This document shows positions 27,001 through 42,000 of a stretch of 64,000 bases of DNA, piece after piece. Position 1 is the stretch's first letter; each line of letters begins with the position of its first letter. The notes under the pieces are model-generated. The model was not told the DNA's origin. It saw nothing but the letters and a program-made list of their open reading frames with translations, and searched no databases. The stretch covers positions 7,626,001 to 7,690,000 of the forward strand of contig OZ014416.1 of assembly GCA_963965975.1 (NCBI GenBank), read 5' to 3'. Source of the stretch: Xestospongia bergquistia. Its lineage: Eukaryota > Porifera > Demospongiae > Haplosclerida > Petrosiidae. The translations under genes were made by a program, and so were the position numbers.

Positions 27001-30000
27001 ATAGTTTTATTAATCTCATATAATACATGTAGTTGTTGTATGATTTACTATTTTTAAATGTAATGACTTGTTTTATTTTTATATAGAACAGAGAACTTTG
27101 GGAGTCTGCTAGTAATGGACATTTACAGAATGTGAAAAGAGCCCTTCAGAAAGGAGCAAACTTCAAATGTCGTTTTAATGTAAGGTCCTATTAATATACT
27201 TTTAATATACTGTTATTATTTGTCTCTGTTAACTAAGTAAGTAATTTAAAATATATAGATTTAATGAGTATTAATTTATTTTAGCCACACCTAAGTTTTA
27301 ATTTTAAAAATAACACACAATTTAGCAATTATTTTCTATTTGTTAAAATTGCACATTCAGAATTAGTATCCACAATTAATAACATATATGATCTTAAAAA
27401 TTGGACTAGCATATCAACCACCAAGCCTAGGAGTTCATGAAAGAAAAGAATGCCTATAGTATGTCCGAGTTGAGAAGAGCCACCCAGACATGTGAATATC
27501 TTTGCCGTTTTACATAATTACTGCTTATGCATGCTTGTGACTTCCATAGATTTCTTGAAAAATAATATACTCCAGGAATCCACCATCAACTATGTTGTAA
27601 AAATTTCTTTTACCACAATGTTTCACTATATATGATGGCTACGTTAGCCTACCTATAGTACAGGTGGTAACTTCTCTTCTACTCTACTCTATAATCTAAA
27701 GCAGTTAGGAAGGCTAAATTTATCTCTTTAAAAGAGCTTTTGTCCTTTGAAGCCAAAAAGATGTCTTTATATGGTCACCCACTGGTTTTGGAAAGACCTT
27801 GCATTTCCAAGTCCTCTCATTCCTGATGGATCACAAGTTTTGTCTTATTTTCACTGAGAAGAGCTGTTCCATGTTGTTAATAAGTCTTTTAGTAGCTCTA
27901 ATGATGGATCAGCCACTTCTTTGTGAAGCCCAATTAAGGTCCCAATTGTACTGAACAGGTGTAATGCTCTTTTGATTGCACTAAATCTCTACACAAACAA
28001 CAAAGTCAACTATTTGAAGCCCAGACCTAGTTTGTGATCGATGAGGAATGGGAGGACTTGTCTAGTGAATACCTAAAACATCATCGATATAAACCAAGCT
28101 CATCGATTCTTCATTTTCTTTTAAAACATTGTAATTATTATGTCAATATATTTCAATAATTATGCACATGTGCAAGCAATAGTTACCAGACATTGTTTTA
28201 TTTCATGAACACCTGGGTACAAGGCTAACATGATCTTCATGTACTATTTTTAATATAGTATATAATAATACAATATTTAATATATTAATATTGTCTTATA
28301 TCTTATAATTTAATTGAATTACTAGATTAGTATCCACAATTAATAACATACATGATCTTTACATTTAGTATTTTTAATATTGTCTTATAATTTAATTGAA
28401 TGTAATCCATTATATTGTGTGATAGTAATGTCTTAATTAATGATACATGTCAATGTAAAGTAATAGCTTGTATTGTGTATACACAATAGTAATTAGATAT
28501 TATTTCATATATTAAAATGTCCTTGTTTATTATGTAGATTGAGCATGTTGGAAGTAGTTATGGAACAGAAACAACACCTCATACTGTAGCTTACATTAAT
28601 GGTCACACCACAATAGTACAATTCTTAGAAAATGCAGGTGCTACTCCTGATTATGTAAGTATATACATGTATGTAGTTGAGGACAATATTTAGTATAACT
28701 TAACCAATTGTCTGTTACATTAATATTATATACATGTACATATTTATATTAAAATGTATCCTATTTATTGCCCAAGTCCTTATACACATAACAATACATT
28801 TAATTGATAATTATTACTTTTACTGATATAATTGTTGTGTACATATGCTTTGTTTTTCTCCACACTACGTTTCTTTTAATATTTTGTTTCTATATCTATA
28901 CAACAAACATAGTATTCTTATTAATTGAGGTCCTATAACTTTATGCATTAGGAAAAATGTGAAACTATCAGTGTGATAAAGAACAAATAACTATCTTAAA
29001 ACAGTAATTAGACACCAAAACCAGGAATTTACACATTTTCTTAACTCAAGGAAGCCTTATATTTATATTGAGCACAAAGTAAGAGATATCTATGGCTTCT
29101 GCTGATTAATAAACCACATAGATCCAATGCCTAAGGAATATAACTAATTTAGAGTATATAATAACATCACATACCAAAGAGCTAGTAGTTGTTTGTCAGC
29201 CCAAAATTGCAATAAAAGCTTTAAAACCTTGATGTGTAATCCTATAGCCAACATAGAAACTGCAAGGTAACTTTTAAAAAGGCAAATTCTTATATAAGAG
29301 CTCAGACTGATGTTCAGTTATCGTTTCAGTTTTGGAGAGAGCTTGTAAAGTGCCATGAAATAGGCAGTAAGGTAGCTGTCTTTGAATAAGCACTTTACCA
29401 AATTAACTATTCTTATAATTAATTATCATATGTTGTGAAGATAATTATTTTAATGTGAATTAATATTATTCATTAATATTAACATTTCCTGGACAAGTTT
29501 CTAAGTGCTAGCAGACATTTTCTATGTGATTTATGAACCTAAAACTGACCAATCAGATTACATTGTATATACTCTTAAAATTTTTAGAATAAAAACTTTA
29601 GAATTTTTAGAATTTTCAGTTGTTATAAAATACATGTATTTAAAAGATAAGAAATTATGACGTCTGTTATGTTTGTCACAATTACATTAATTAAAGCTGC
29701 AGGGCTCAGGCTCTGGTCTTAGACTGATCTACTGGGAAATGTATGTACATTCATCATGTTTAGGCATGCAATTAGTTACTTTTCGGAACACATAACCACA
29801 GGAATGTTTATTTCATGATTAATAAAATTTAATGGACCTTATGTAATGATTATTGCCTGTTCAAACTAGGGATAAAATGGCTTAGTAAGTTGATTTTAGT
29901 ATTTTATGTTTTCAATGTTTTATAGTTAATCTTTAGTTTTTATGTCAATTGATTTGTAAGACTTTTTGAGAAGATCTTTGAGTTAGTGGGATGACTGTGT

Positions 30001-33000
30001 TTCTAAACAATCATTAAATTGTCTTTGACAGGCTACCAATCTTACCCCTAGGATAGTACTGAAAATGTTTCTGCCATAAAAGGACCTTCTATTTTTAAAT
30101 GATAGTGTTAAGTCTTAAAATCATTTAAGATAAACAAATTAACTGTGTTAGAATAAGTAGAATATAGTTATTCAACACTGACAAGGTCATGTACCTTTCA
30201 TATAGTAAATGATGGACCTTTTGGTTCATGAACGCTTTGAGAAATGTGACACAAAGCTTTGTTTACATGTATATTCCTAATATATACTGTTGTATTTATT
30301 ATGATGTACATTATCTGTATTTACTTATTGTATTTGATAGGATGAGATAATGTTGGCAGCTGCTGTAAGAGGACTAGTAGATATAGTGAAAGAAGCTATT
30401 GAGAAGGAAGCAAATGTAAATAATCAACATTTAGATAGTGTAAGTTATACTTTATTATAATAATTGATGTGTTCTAATAAAAATAGCTAATCACTTTCAC
30501 AATTATAAGTTTATTTATAAACAATATAATATTTTCATGAGAAATCAGATATACAAATCTTAGTGCTTTGAAAAGTAATTTTTTGTTATTAAATATTCAA
30601 ACCCTAATGAGCTATACTGTGTATGTCATGACATTGTAAGATAGAAATCATAAAATGATGAAAACACTATGACATTAAAATAGTTTGTGTGTAAATACCA
30701 TCATTTGAAAACCAAAGTATGATACTCAAAGTCACAGTTCAATATATAATTTGACTTCTATTTTATGAACTTACTATAATCTAGTTACCTCAATAAACAA
30801 TCTTGTTGTATTGCTGTAATAGACAAGGAATTAGACCAAGTCTATCATCAACAAAGTCACTGTTTCATCTGTGTACATATATATTTTTAAACTGCTATTA
30901 ACTCTATAGTATGATGTTCTACATTGCTGTGATATATTCACTATATACTGTAACTGATTACCAGACTTAGTTATATTCTCTTACTGTAGTATTAGTAATC
31001 ATATTTTCATTCACATTCTTTGTTGATTTTTTATTAGGATTATGATACAGCTTTGCATTTAGCCTCAGGTAATGGTCACACTGAGACAGTCCAATTTCTT
31101 TTATTATCAAAAGCAGATCCTAATGTTTATAACAAGGTCAGTGTGTATGGTGTATAGTTTATATTTATCTCTACTGTATATAAATATATGTGGTACTACC
31201 TGTCTACAGTATTGTTTGTACTGACTTATAAATAGTACCCTAAGCAGAAATAAATAACTTTGTCATCTTTTATGATAATGACAGTACACTTTCACAAAGT
31301 ACATATTTTGTAAGAATATCAGCTTCTTTTCAAGTAGGGAAGGTGTTAAGCTAATACCTCCATACAATGTCAAAGAAATACCTTATAAATTCCAAAAAAG
31401 CTAGCTAATATCATAATAAAGTAGTAAGCTATCATAATTTCAAAACAACTAGCTACAAGGCTAGGAAGGAATTAACAGTGCTCTTTCCTATTGCTAATGA
31501 TTAAGACCTTAAGGAATGTTGGTGTAACTTCTTGTTTAAATTTTATATGATTAACAAGCATAGTCACCAGCAAATATCAATAGGTATGGTCTGTTATAAT
31601 AGTGCATATTCTTCAGTAATTTTAATTTATTGACAATATAAATTATATCAATTATAAACAGATGAGTTATTAATATTATTAGTGGTTATCACTAACAGTA
31701 TTCACAATGTAAGATTTACCACTTATTGTCTAAATCAGAGTGTCATATCATTTGCACTATATCAAAAATCATACCCTCCCACATATACACACATGTACAT
31801 AATAAGTTGTTTATATTTTTGTGATTTACCTGTCTGTTTGTTGCTTCAAATTTTTACAATGCATTCTAGCTACATTAGTAAGGTAATAGCATTCTTAGAA
31901 GTTTCATATAGTCTAAATAGACAGGTGGAAGTACATTAACATGTGGACAAGGTATTTTGTCCATTTGTATGTAAAATCATAGTTTACATAATCTACTGTA
32001 CGAGTAGTGAAGTTGGTCATATCTGGTTCCCTGAATAATATACTACTGTATAAAAACCTGAAATAATTTACTGACATTTTCATAGTATTAGTCATTGTCT
32101 TTGTTTTGCATTGCATGAATTAGTGATTTAATTGTATATACTTCACAATTAATGCTCTGTCAGTGAGTGCTACTCTTAGATCTGTTTAAAACTTGTAAGA
32201 CATCATTACTAAGTGTGTAGTCATAATCATTGGTCAAATTTAACATAATAATCTAATAACTATAGTTAGTGTAATTTTTGTATTTGAATAAATTTTTACT
32301 CTTTTCTTTCTAGTATAAAAAAACACCAGCACATTATGCAACACGGTATGGTCGTGTTAATGCTCTAAAGTTATTAATTGAAGTAGGACAAGCTGATGTA
32401 AATGCTACAGATGAAGTAAGTCACATTATAGTTACTTAAGAATTATTTCTTTTGAAGTATGACAGTTTAATGTGGTATTCAAATTGATATCAACTTGTCT
32501 CATGCCCAGACTGATCATTACTTCAAATATATTGAGAACATGAGAAAATCTGAAATCATTCAGAGTTAGAAAAGTACTAAAGCAATTTTAATGAAAAAAT
32601 CACTACATTTTAACTATCATATTTTTGATAGTACAATCAATTGATAATAAAGGACATACTTTTCCAGATTTCTTTTGCTTACTTTGAGGATTGTCAAATT
32701 CTTTAAACGCTTTTATCACCCTAAATTTCAGTCCCACCTACATGTAGTATCCTTTAGACTTTGCACTTTGGACTTGAATTATAATATTCATGAGTTTTGA
32801 TTAGTATAGTACATTTTGAAACAGTTGTTATTGAGTTGTGAACTTTACACTACATTGTGTCAAACATAGCCTGTTGTCACATCAACAATTACAATATTTA
32901 ATAATGGTCAATTATTTAATAGTCATGAATAATTAGTAATCCAATTTTGCATGTGCTGTGTGACCTTTATTAAACCTCCCATATATGTACTCATGTACCT

Positions 33001-36000
33001 ATAACTTGTCTATATTCTTGTGATTTACCTGTCTGCTTGCTGCTTCAAATTTTTATAATACATTCTACATTAGTTGGATAATGCCATTCTTAGGAGCTTC
33101 ATATATTCTAAATAGATCACCAGCTGCAGGTGTAAGTACGTTGACATCTGGACAAGGTAGTCCATTTGTATGTAAAACCATAGTTCACATGATCTATTGG
33201 ACAATAACTTACTTGGATCATAACTGGTTCTCTAAAAATACCATGTCAAAGAAATACCTTATATATTCTGAAAAAGTTATCTAATATCATAATGATGTAG
33301 TATAAGCTAACATAATTTCAAAACAACTTTGTACTAACAATATTCACAATGTGAGATGTACCACTTATTGCCTGTAGTCACTGATATCCTTTGCACTATA
33401 TCAATAATTCTATTTAGTTAGTTTCTATGTCTTTCTATCATTGGTCAGATTTGATGTGGTAATATTATAGCTAGTTAGCTACAATTATCCACATTGATGA
33501 CTGTTACATTGACTATATAGTTTAAAGTTCCTATGACTTTTGTAATTAAATAACTTTTCCTCTTTTGTTTTCAAGCATGGACAAACACCAGCACATTATG
33601 CAGTAAAGAAGGGTCGTGTTGAGGCTTTAAAGTTATTAATTGAAGTGGGACAAGCTGATGTAAATGTTACAGATGAAGTAAGTCATATTACAGTTACTTA
33701 ATTCTTTTGAAGTATGACATTTTAATGTGGTATTCAAAATTGATATCACCTTGTCTCATACCCAGACTGCTCATTACTTCAAATATATTGAGAATATGAA
33801 AAAATCTGAAATCATTCAGAGTTAGAAAAGTACTAAGGCAATTTAAATGAAAAAATCACTCCCATAACAACATTTTAACTATCATATTTTTGATAGTACA
33901 ATCAATTAATAATAAAGGACATATTTTTCCAGATTTCTTTTGCTTACTTTGAGGATTGACAAATTCTTTAAATGCTTTTATCACCCTAAATTTCTGTCAA
34001 ACCTACATTGTGTCAAACGTAGCCTGTTGTCACATCAACAATTACTATATTTAATAATGGGTCAATTAATTAATAGTCATGAATAATTAGTAACAATTAA
34101 TTAGTGGGACAAGCTGATGTAAACATTACAGACAGAGTAAGTTATATTATAGTTACTTATGAATTATTCTCTTTGAAGTATAACCATTTAAATATTGTCT
34201 TCAATGTTGATACCAACCTCACTCATATCCAAACAGTCCAATATTTTGATAACATGTTTTCCACAAAAGATATTCTAAGAACAATAGTCCAAAATCTTTT
34301 TTTGCTTACAAATATATATGTATGTATGTATGTATGCATAGATATAGATATATTGATATAGATGTAGATATAGATATATAGAGATATATTATATAACAGG
34401 GAATGTTTGTTTTAGTCAATATATTGTGTTGTTGTATAGGACTTTGGAAAGTGACCACTGAAATTAACACACATACAATAATTCCTGATATACTTAGCAA
34501 TCCATGAATATAATTACTTTATCACAAACACTTTGATTTTATTATGACTATTCAAAGCTTCTAAGTTCTATTTCCTAGAGAAAACATCTTTGACTAGTTC
34601 CATAGCTTCTGACAACTCTCCAGTTTTCAAAGTTAACAATAGTCCAATCCCTTGTAGCAACAGCAACAGAACATCAAAATAACCTTAGGACAACTTTATT
34701 ATTATATTCTTGTTACTATCTGAAGAGTTAAATAAACAAACCTGTTGTATTACTATAGCAGACAAAGAAGGAGGCTAATTTGTCATGAACAAAATTATAT
34801 TTCATCTGTCTACATATATATTTTAAACTGTTACTAACTCTACAGTATGATGTTCAACATCGTTGTGATATCTATACTATATACTGTAAATGATTACAAA
34901 ACTTAATTATATTCTCTTACTGTAGTATTTTAAAAATTGTAGTACTCATATTTCATTCACTTTCTTGTTGTTTTATTATTAGGATGATAATACAGTTTTG
35001 CATTTAGCCTTATCTTATGGTCACACTGAGACGATCCAAATATTATCAAATGCAGATCCTAATATTTATAACAAGGTCAGTGTGTATTGTGTATAGTTTA
35101 TATTTCATTTATTATCTCTACTACATGTACATATATGTAGTACTACCTGTATAGTATCTGGATTGTCAGTTTTAAGTTTATGGTAACAAATTATAATATT
35201 GTTTTATAATTGGTGTAAGTAATCATGTACTATCACATGAGATAATAAGATTGTCTTCCTGTGATACTAATGTATCACAGACATATTGCAGAGTAGATCA
35301 GGTTAAAGTCACTGGTGTGATTAACATTGAACATGTAAATCAAAAATTTTAACATGTTTTATGTGAGATTAATCACTTCTGTAGAATTTTAATATTACAA
35401 TATGTAAAACATATTGTGTTCTTACATGAAATAAACCTGATCAGTTCTAAGATTGTCCTAAGGTGTGTATATATTTGTATATTTGTTCACTTTAACAAAT
35501 TTAATCTATTGTCATTATTTTAAAAAATTATTTCATTTTTAGTTGGAACAAACTCCACTTCATATAGCGTACTGGAATGGTCATGATAACATTGTTGAGC
35601 TCTTATGTTCTTTTGGAGGAGATATGGACCAAGTTAGAAAAGTAAGTAATAAATTTAATAATGTATTTACTGTATATAATGTCATGGACATAGTGATCTT
35701 ACATGTTATGATATATTATAAACATGACCTAATTATATGTGGGTACATGTCGCAGTTATAATATATTATTTTTTTAACAGGATGACTTACTTTTGACTTC
35801 AGCTGAAAATGGTGATATAGAAAATGTAACTCAAGCACTTACATCAGGTGCTAATGTCAATGTTCATCATAGTCATTATAGTAAGGTTAGTACACTAATT
35901 AAATAATAAGAAATTAATGTGTTTGTTAGTGTTTACATTTTAAAGTAGTATTTCTATAACAAAAGTGATGAGTTGTCAGCAGTCAAGATATTTAATCCAC

Positions 36001-39000
36001 TCTTGTAGACATTGTTTCATTTAGAAAGCAGTTTAATCTATCTTATTATTTCCATAAGACTTTTTGTCATTTACTGTGTTGACATTGTCATACAATGTTA
36101 ATGAACAGGAAATTGTTTGACCTCAAACTTTTAATTAATGTTCCTATTATACTGTAAGCCTTAAAAGAATACTGGTATTCACAGAGGTACCACTAGACAT
36201 ATAAATTAATTGATGTTATCTCTTCCTGTCAGCAATTCAGCCTGATCATGACTACTCAAAGACCAAGTGTTAAATAATTTAACCTAAAGAGAGAAAATGT
36301 TTGTTATAATTAACAACTACAATACCAATACTTACAAAAGCATCTTAAGATGGTTTTTATCTTCTTTAATCTTAATATGTGGTACATTTTATCATACATA
36401 AGTATTATAATTTCAATAAATTTTTATGCTACTATAATCAACAGTAAATACTTGTGTACTTACTCCAGGATGGGCAAACAGCTCTACATCTAGCCTCAAA
36501 AAGAAGTCACTGTGATATCGTACAGCTACTATTAAACTCTAATGCAGATCCCGTTCTTTGTGATGAGGTCAGTGTATATTGTTTATAGAGATTACTACTT
36601 GTTTCTTGATTTAAATCATTATTTAATAGATATAGAATATTATGGGTGTGGCTCTTAGGTTATTTCTACATGAACTTGTTAGAATTTCATTAGTAAATGT
36701 TAACAAATATATTCATAATACTGATAGATTGACATGTATCAGTAGGTGTGGCCTGTTATAATAGTAGTACATATAGTTGAAAGCATGTTGATATTTACCA
36801 CTAGTATGGTGTATTATTTTGTGTTAAGATGTTCTGATGATTGTAGGAGTAATATCATCAGCACTATATTATACTTTCATACTGTTACTAGATCCCCATT
36901 CCAAAACCTAAACACTAAATGCTTGAACATAGGAAAAACACCCATTAGTGAGCCACTCCCATTTTAATTTTGAGACAGGAACTTGCCATACACTAGACGT
37001 ACAACTTAATAAATATTTAATGTTATGTCGCAATTGCCAAAATATTTTTTTGTATTTAAATTAATTTTTTGCTTTTTTTCTAGACTGGACAAACACCAGC
37101 ACATAATGCAGCACAGGAAGGTCATGTTGATGTACTAAAGTTATTTATTGAAGTTGGACATGTTGACTTAAATGCTAAAAGCAATGTAAGTTATATTATA
37201 ATTACTTATGAATTATTCCTTTTCATTTTGGCTTCAATATTGATTATGGTATTCTATAAACTTTTTAGTCAGTTTCTGTATTTTTATATCTCTATCATTG
37301 GTCAGGTTTGAGTAAATGATAAATTATATTGCATACATTAATAACTTAGTTCTACTTCATAGTGCTTTGTCAGTGACTGTCATTTTAACCTTGCGTCCAA
37401 TATTGGTACCAACCTGTCTCATATACAGTTTGCTTATAAATTGATAACATGTTTTGACAAAAATGTCCCAGGAACAATAACCGAAAGTTAAAATTTCATA
37501 TTAAAAGGTTAACAAATATATTCATTGTGAGGTATCAGTAGGTGTAGCCTGTTATAATATATAGTAGTATTGAAAGCATGTTGATATTTACCACTAGTAT
37601 GGTGTATTATTTTGTGTTAAGATGTTCTGATGATTATAGGAGTAATATCATCAGCACTATATTATACTTTCATACTGTTACTAGATCCCCTTTCCAAAAC
37701 CTAAGCACTAAATGCTTGTACATAGGAAAAACACCCATTAGTGAGCCACTCCCATTTTAATTTTGAGACAGGAACTTGCCACACACTAGACATGTAAATT
37801 AAATAAATAGTTGATGTTATTTCGGTATTTCCAAAAGATTTTTTTGTATTTAATTTAATTTTCTTTTTTTTCTAGTCTGGACAAACACCAGCACATTATG
37901 CAGCACAGAAAGGTCATGTTGATGTACTAAAGTTATTTATTGAAGTTGGACAAGTTGACATAAATGCTAAAGACTGTGTAAGTCATATTATAATTACTTA
38001 TGAATTCTTTCTTTTAATTTTGGCTTCAATATTGATTATGGCATTCTATAAACTTTTTAGTCAGTTCCTGTGTTTTTATATCTCTATCATTGGTCAGATT
38101 TGAGTAAATGATAAATTATATTGCATATATTAATAACTTAGTTCTACTTCATAGTGCTTTGTCAGTGACTATCATTTTAACCTTGCGTCCAATATTGGTG
38201 CCAACCTGTCTCATATACAGTTTACTTATAAATTGATAACATGTTTTGACAAAAACGTCCCAGGAACAATAACCCAAAGTTAGAATTTCATTATTAAAAG
38301 GTTAACAAACATATTCATTGTGAGGTATCAGTAGGTGTGGCCTGTTATAATTAGTGTTGTTTTAGTTAACTATAACTAAAACTAAAATGCATTTTAGTAA
38401 GCCTAAATCTTTTAGTTAACTATAACTAAAAATAACTAAATGTATTTTGCACAAACTTACTTTAACTATAAGTCTATAACTAAAACTAATATTCTCGGTC
38501 ATTTTAGTGAACATTAAATTTTACACAATGGATTTGAGCAATTTAATACTTCGTTGAGCTTGAATAGTTGATAATCACACTTGATTGATTCAGGATATGC
38601 TTCAGTTTCCATTATATCAAGATGGTTAGTGCTAGTGCTTCTAAATCAACAATAGGTCATCCCAAAGAATTGATTTGGGACTACTTTCTTTTGTACAAAG
38701 CTGAATGTTATATAGCAGGTGTATTTTTAATGTTGATGGGGATGGAAAAATTCACGAGTGTGGAGCCAAAGTAAATGGAAAGTTCACAACTAATCTGAAA
38801 AACCATTTGAGATAACACCACCCTGATATTTTAAATGAACTGGAAAGGAAGGAGAAGGAGAAAAAAGAGAAAAGAAGCAGCATCATCTTTACAAACGCTC
38901 TGAGTCTGAAAGACAACTTTCTTTGACAGAATGTGTTGGGAAAAAGATGTATGATGTGAAGAGTAAAAAATATAAGATTACCAAAAAGCTGGCAATTTTC

Positions 39001-42000
39001 ATTGGAAGCACAAGTGTGCCATATAGCATTTTTGAAAGCCAGGAGTTCAAGGATTTAGTGCATGAGCTAGACATGTCGTACAAAGTCCCAAGCCAATAAG
39101 CTTTGAGCAAACTACTAAACTATAACTAAAACTAAAACTAAAACAATTATGCTAACTATAACTATAGCTAAATTCATTTACATTTTATATTCATACTACT
39201 GATACATTGACATGTATCAGTAGGTGTGGCCTGTTATAATAGTAGTACATATAGTTGAAAGCATGTTGATATTTACCACTAGTATGGTGTATTATTTTGT
39301 GTTAAGATGTTCTGATGATTGTAGGAGTAATATCATCAGCACTATTATACTTTCATACTGTTACTAGATCCCCATTCCAAAACCTAAACACTAAATGCTT
39401 GAACATAGGAAAAACACCCATTAGTGAGCCACTCCCATTTTAATTTTGAGACAGGAACTTGCCATACACTAGACGTACAAATTAATAAATAGTTAATGTT
39501 ATGTCGGAATTGCCAAAATATTTTTTTGTATTTCAATTAATTTTTTCCTTTTTTTCTAGACTGGACAAACACCAGCACATTATGCAGCACAGGAAGGTCA
39601 TGTTGATGTACTAAAGTTATTTATTGAAGTTGGACAAGTTGACGTAAATGCTAAAGACTATGTAAGTTATATTATAGTTACTATGAATTATTCCTTTTCA
39701 TTTTGGCTTCTTATTGATTATGGTATTCTATAAACTTTTTAGTCAGTTTTTGTATTTTTATATCTCTATCATTGGTCATATTTGAGTAAATGATAAATTC
39801 TATTACATACATTAATAACTTAGTTCTACTTCATAGTGCTTTGTCAGTGACTGTCATTTTAACCTTGCGTCCAATATTGGTACCAACCTGTCTCATATAC
39901 AGTTTGCTTATAAATTGATAACATGTTTTGACAAAAATGTCCCAGGAACAATAACCGAAAGTTAAAATTTCATATTAAAAGGTTAACAAATATATTCATT
40001 GTGAGGTATCAGTAGGTGTGGCCTGTTATAATATATAGTAGTATTGAAAGCATGTTGATATTTACCACTTATATGGTGTGTCGTTTTGTGTTAAGATGTT
40101 CTGATGATTGTAGGAGTAATATCATCAGCACTATATTATACTTTCATACTGTTACTAGACTCCAAAACCTAACACTAAATGCTTGTACATAAATTAAATA
40201 AATAGTTAATGTTATCTCGGTATTGCCAAAATATTTTTTTGTATTTAAATTCATTTTTTTCTTTTTTTTTCTAGTATGGACAAGCACCAGCACATAATGC
40301 AGCATTTAAGGGTCACGTTGATGTACTAAAGTTATTTATTGAAGTTGGACAAGTTGACATAAATGCTAAAGACAATGTAAGTTATATTATAGTTACTTAT
40401 AAATTATTCCTTTTAATTTTGGCTTCAATATTGATTATGGCATTCTATAAACTTATTAGTCAGTTTCTGTATTTTTATATCTCTATCATTGGTCATATTT
40501 GAGTAAATGATAAATTATATTGTATACACTTCATAGTGCTTTGTTAGTGACTGTCATTTTAACCTTGCATTTAATATTGGTACCAACCTGTCTCATATAC
40601 AGTTTGCTTGATAACATGTTTTGACAAAAATGTCCCAGGAACAATAACTCAAAGTCATTCATAGTTGGAAAGTACTAAAGCAGTCATTAACAATAACAAC
40701 AATTTAAGTATGTTAACATTACAACAAATTAATAAGAAAGAAAGTACTATTCTAGATTTCCTGTTCTTATTTTGAGAATTGAAATTTTCTTTATTTGCTT
40801 TCATTACCTTATATTTTAGTTTTTACCTACATTGTGAACAGAGCCTGTTTTGCTATACTCATTAATGACAATATTCATAATTGGATCAATTAATTAATTG
40901 TCATGAATAATAAGTTCTCTAAATTATGAAGACTCTCCATGCCTTTTTTAACACTTCCTTTCACATACACACAAACAAAATGTTGTCTATTCCCTTGTGA
41001 TTTACCTGTCTGTCTGTGGCTTCAATAGTTTTTGGGCCTCTGTTATAATGTATTCTACATTGATTTTCCTATAATTAAGCAATAACATTCTTAGGAACTT
41101 CATATATTCTGAATAGATCATCAGCTTCAGGTGAAAGTACATTGATGTATGGTCAAGCCATTTTATTTATTTTTAGGTAAAACTATAGTTCACATGATCT
41201 ATTAGACAAATAGTGAATTTGGTCACAACTGTTTCCTTGAAAAATAAACTACTGTGTAAAAACCTTTAAAATTAAATAATATGATTAACATTGCTATAGT
41301 ATTAGTCCATGTCTCTTTTTTATATGCCTATCATTAGATATTAATAATAAATTGTATTATTAATGACTCAAATATGCTCTATCAATGACTGTCACTGCTA
41401 GTGTCATTTATGTGCTAATTCTATAGTACCAGTTCTTCTCATGAAATTTTTATAAATTAATTAATATATTTGTGGGAATCTAGTTTTTTTTTTCATTACA
41501 TGTACTTCAAAGTGATAATAGAAAGGATGGTGTATACATGTACATATATGTAGTACTGTCTGTCTATAGTATGTTTGCTCTGACTTAGGACCCTAAGCAA
41601 CATAATTAACGTTAACTTTTAAGATAATGACATGGGATTTTACCTGTCTATAGTATGTTTGTACTGACTTATAATTAGGATCCTAAGCAACATAAATAAC
41701 TTTGTCATCTTTTAAGATAATGACGTGACGCTTCACAAAGTGGGTATTTTGTAAGAATATCAGCTTCTTTGCAAGTAGGGAAGATATTTAACTAAAATCT
41801 TCCATACAATGACAAAGAAATACCTTATAAATCCAAAAAAGCCAGCTAATATCATAATGAAGTAGTAAGTTATCATAATTTCAAAACAACTAGGTACAAG
41901 GCTAGGAAGGAATTAACAGTGCCCTTTCCAATTGCTATTGATTCAGACCATAATGAATGTTGGTGTAGCTTCTTGTTTATCAATAGGTATGGCCATAGGC

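Larger units (their letters stand above)
27087..36567 (+). other. Gene 2 ankyrin exons 2-11
   Basis: Ten phase-0 exons each carry one ankyrin repeat. Exons 2-5 correspond to gene 1 exons 2-5 (ELWESASNGHLQNVKRAL; TTPHTVAYINGHTTIVQFL; LAAAVRGLVDIVKEAI; ALHLASGNGHTETVQFLLL). Exons 6 and 7 are two TPAHYA-type repeats. Exon 8 (VLHLALSYGHTETIQIL) is two codons shorter than its exon 5 relative, in frame. Exon 9 (TPLHIAYWNGHDNIVELL), exon 10 (LLTSAENGDIENVTQAL) and exon 11 (ALHLASKRSHCDIVQLLL) have no counterpart in gene 1. Donors fall in two classes: GTCAGT after ALHLA-type exons and mostly GTAAGT elsewhere. Confidence 0.85.

Noticed and set aside
28870-29640. Possible further insertion in gene 2 intron 3
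   Set aside because: The sequence differs from gene 1 over about 0.7 kb, but I could not find inverted ends or a target duplication.
36746-36967. Repeated 60-73 codon frames at 36746 and 37578
   Set aside because: They lie in the multiplied introns and repeat because the module repeats; they have no independent coding signature.
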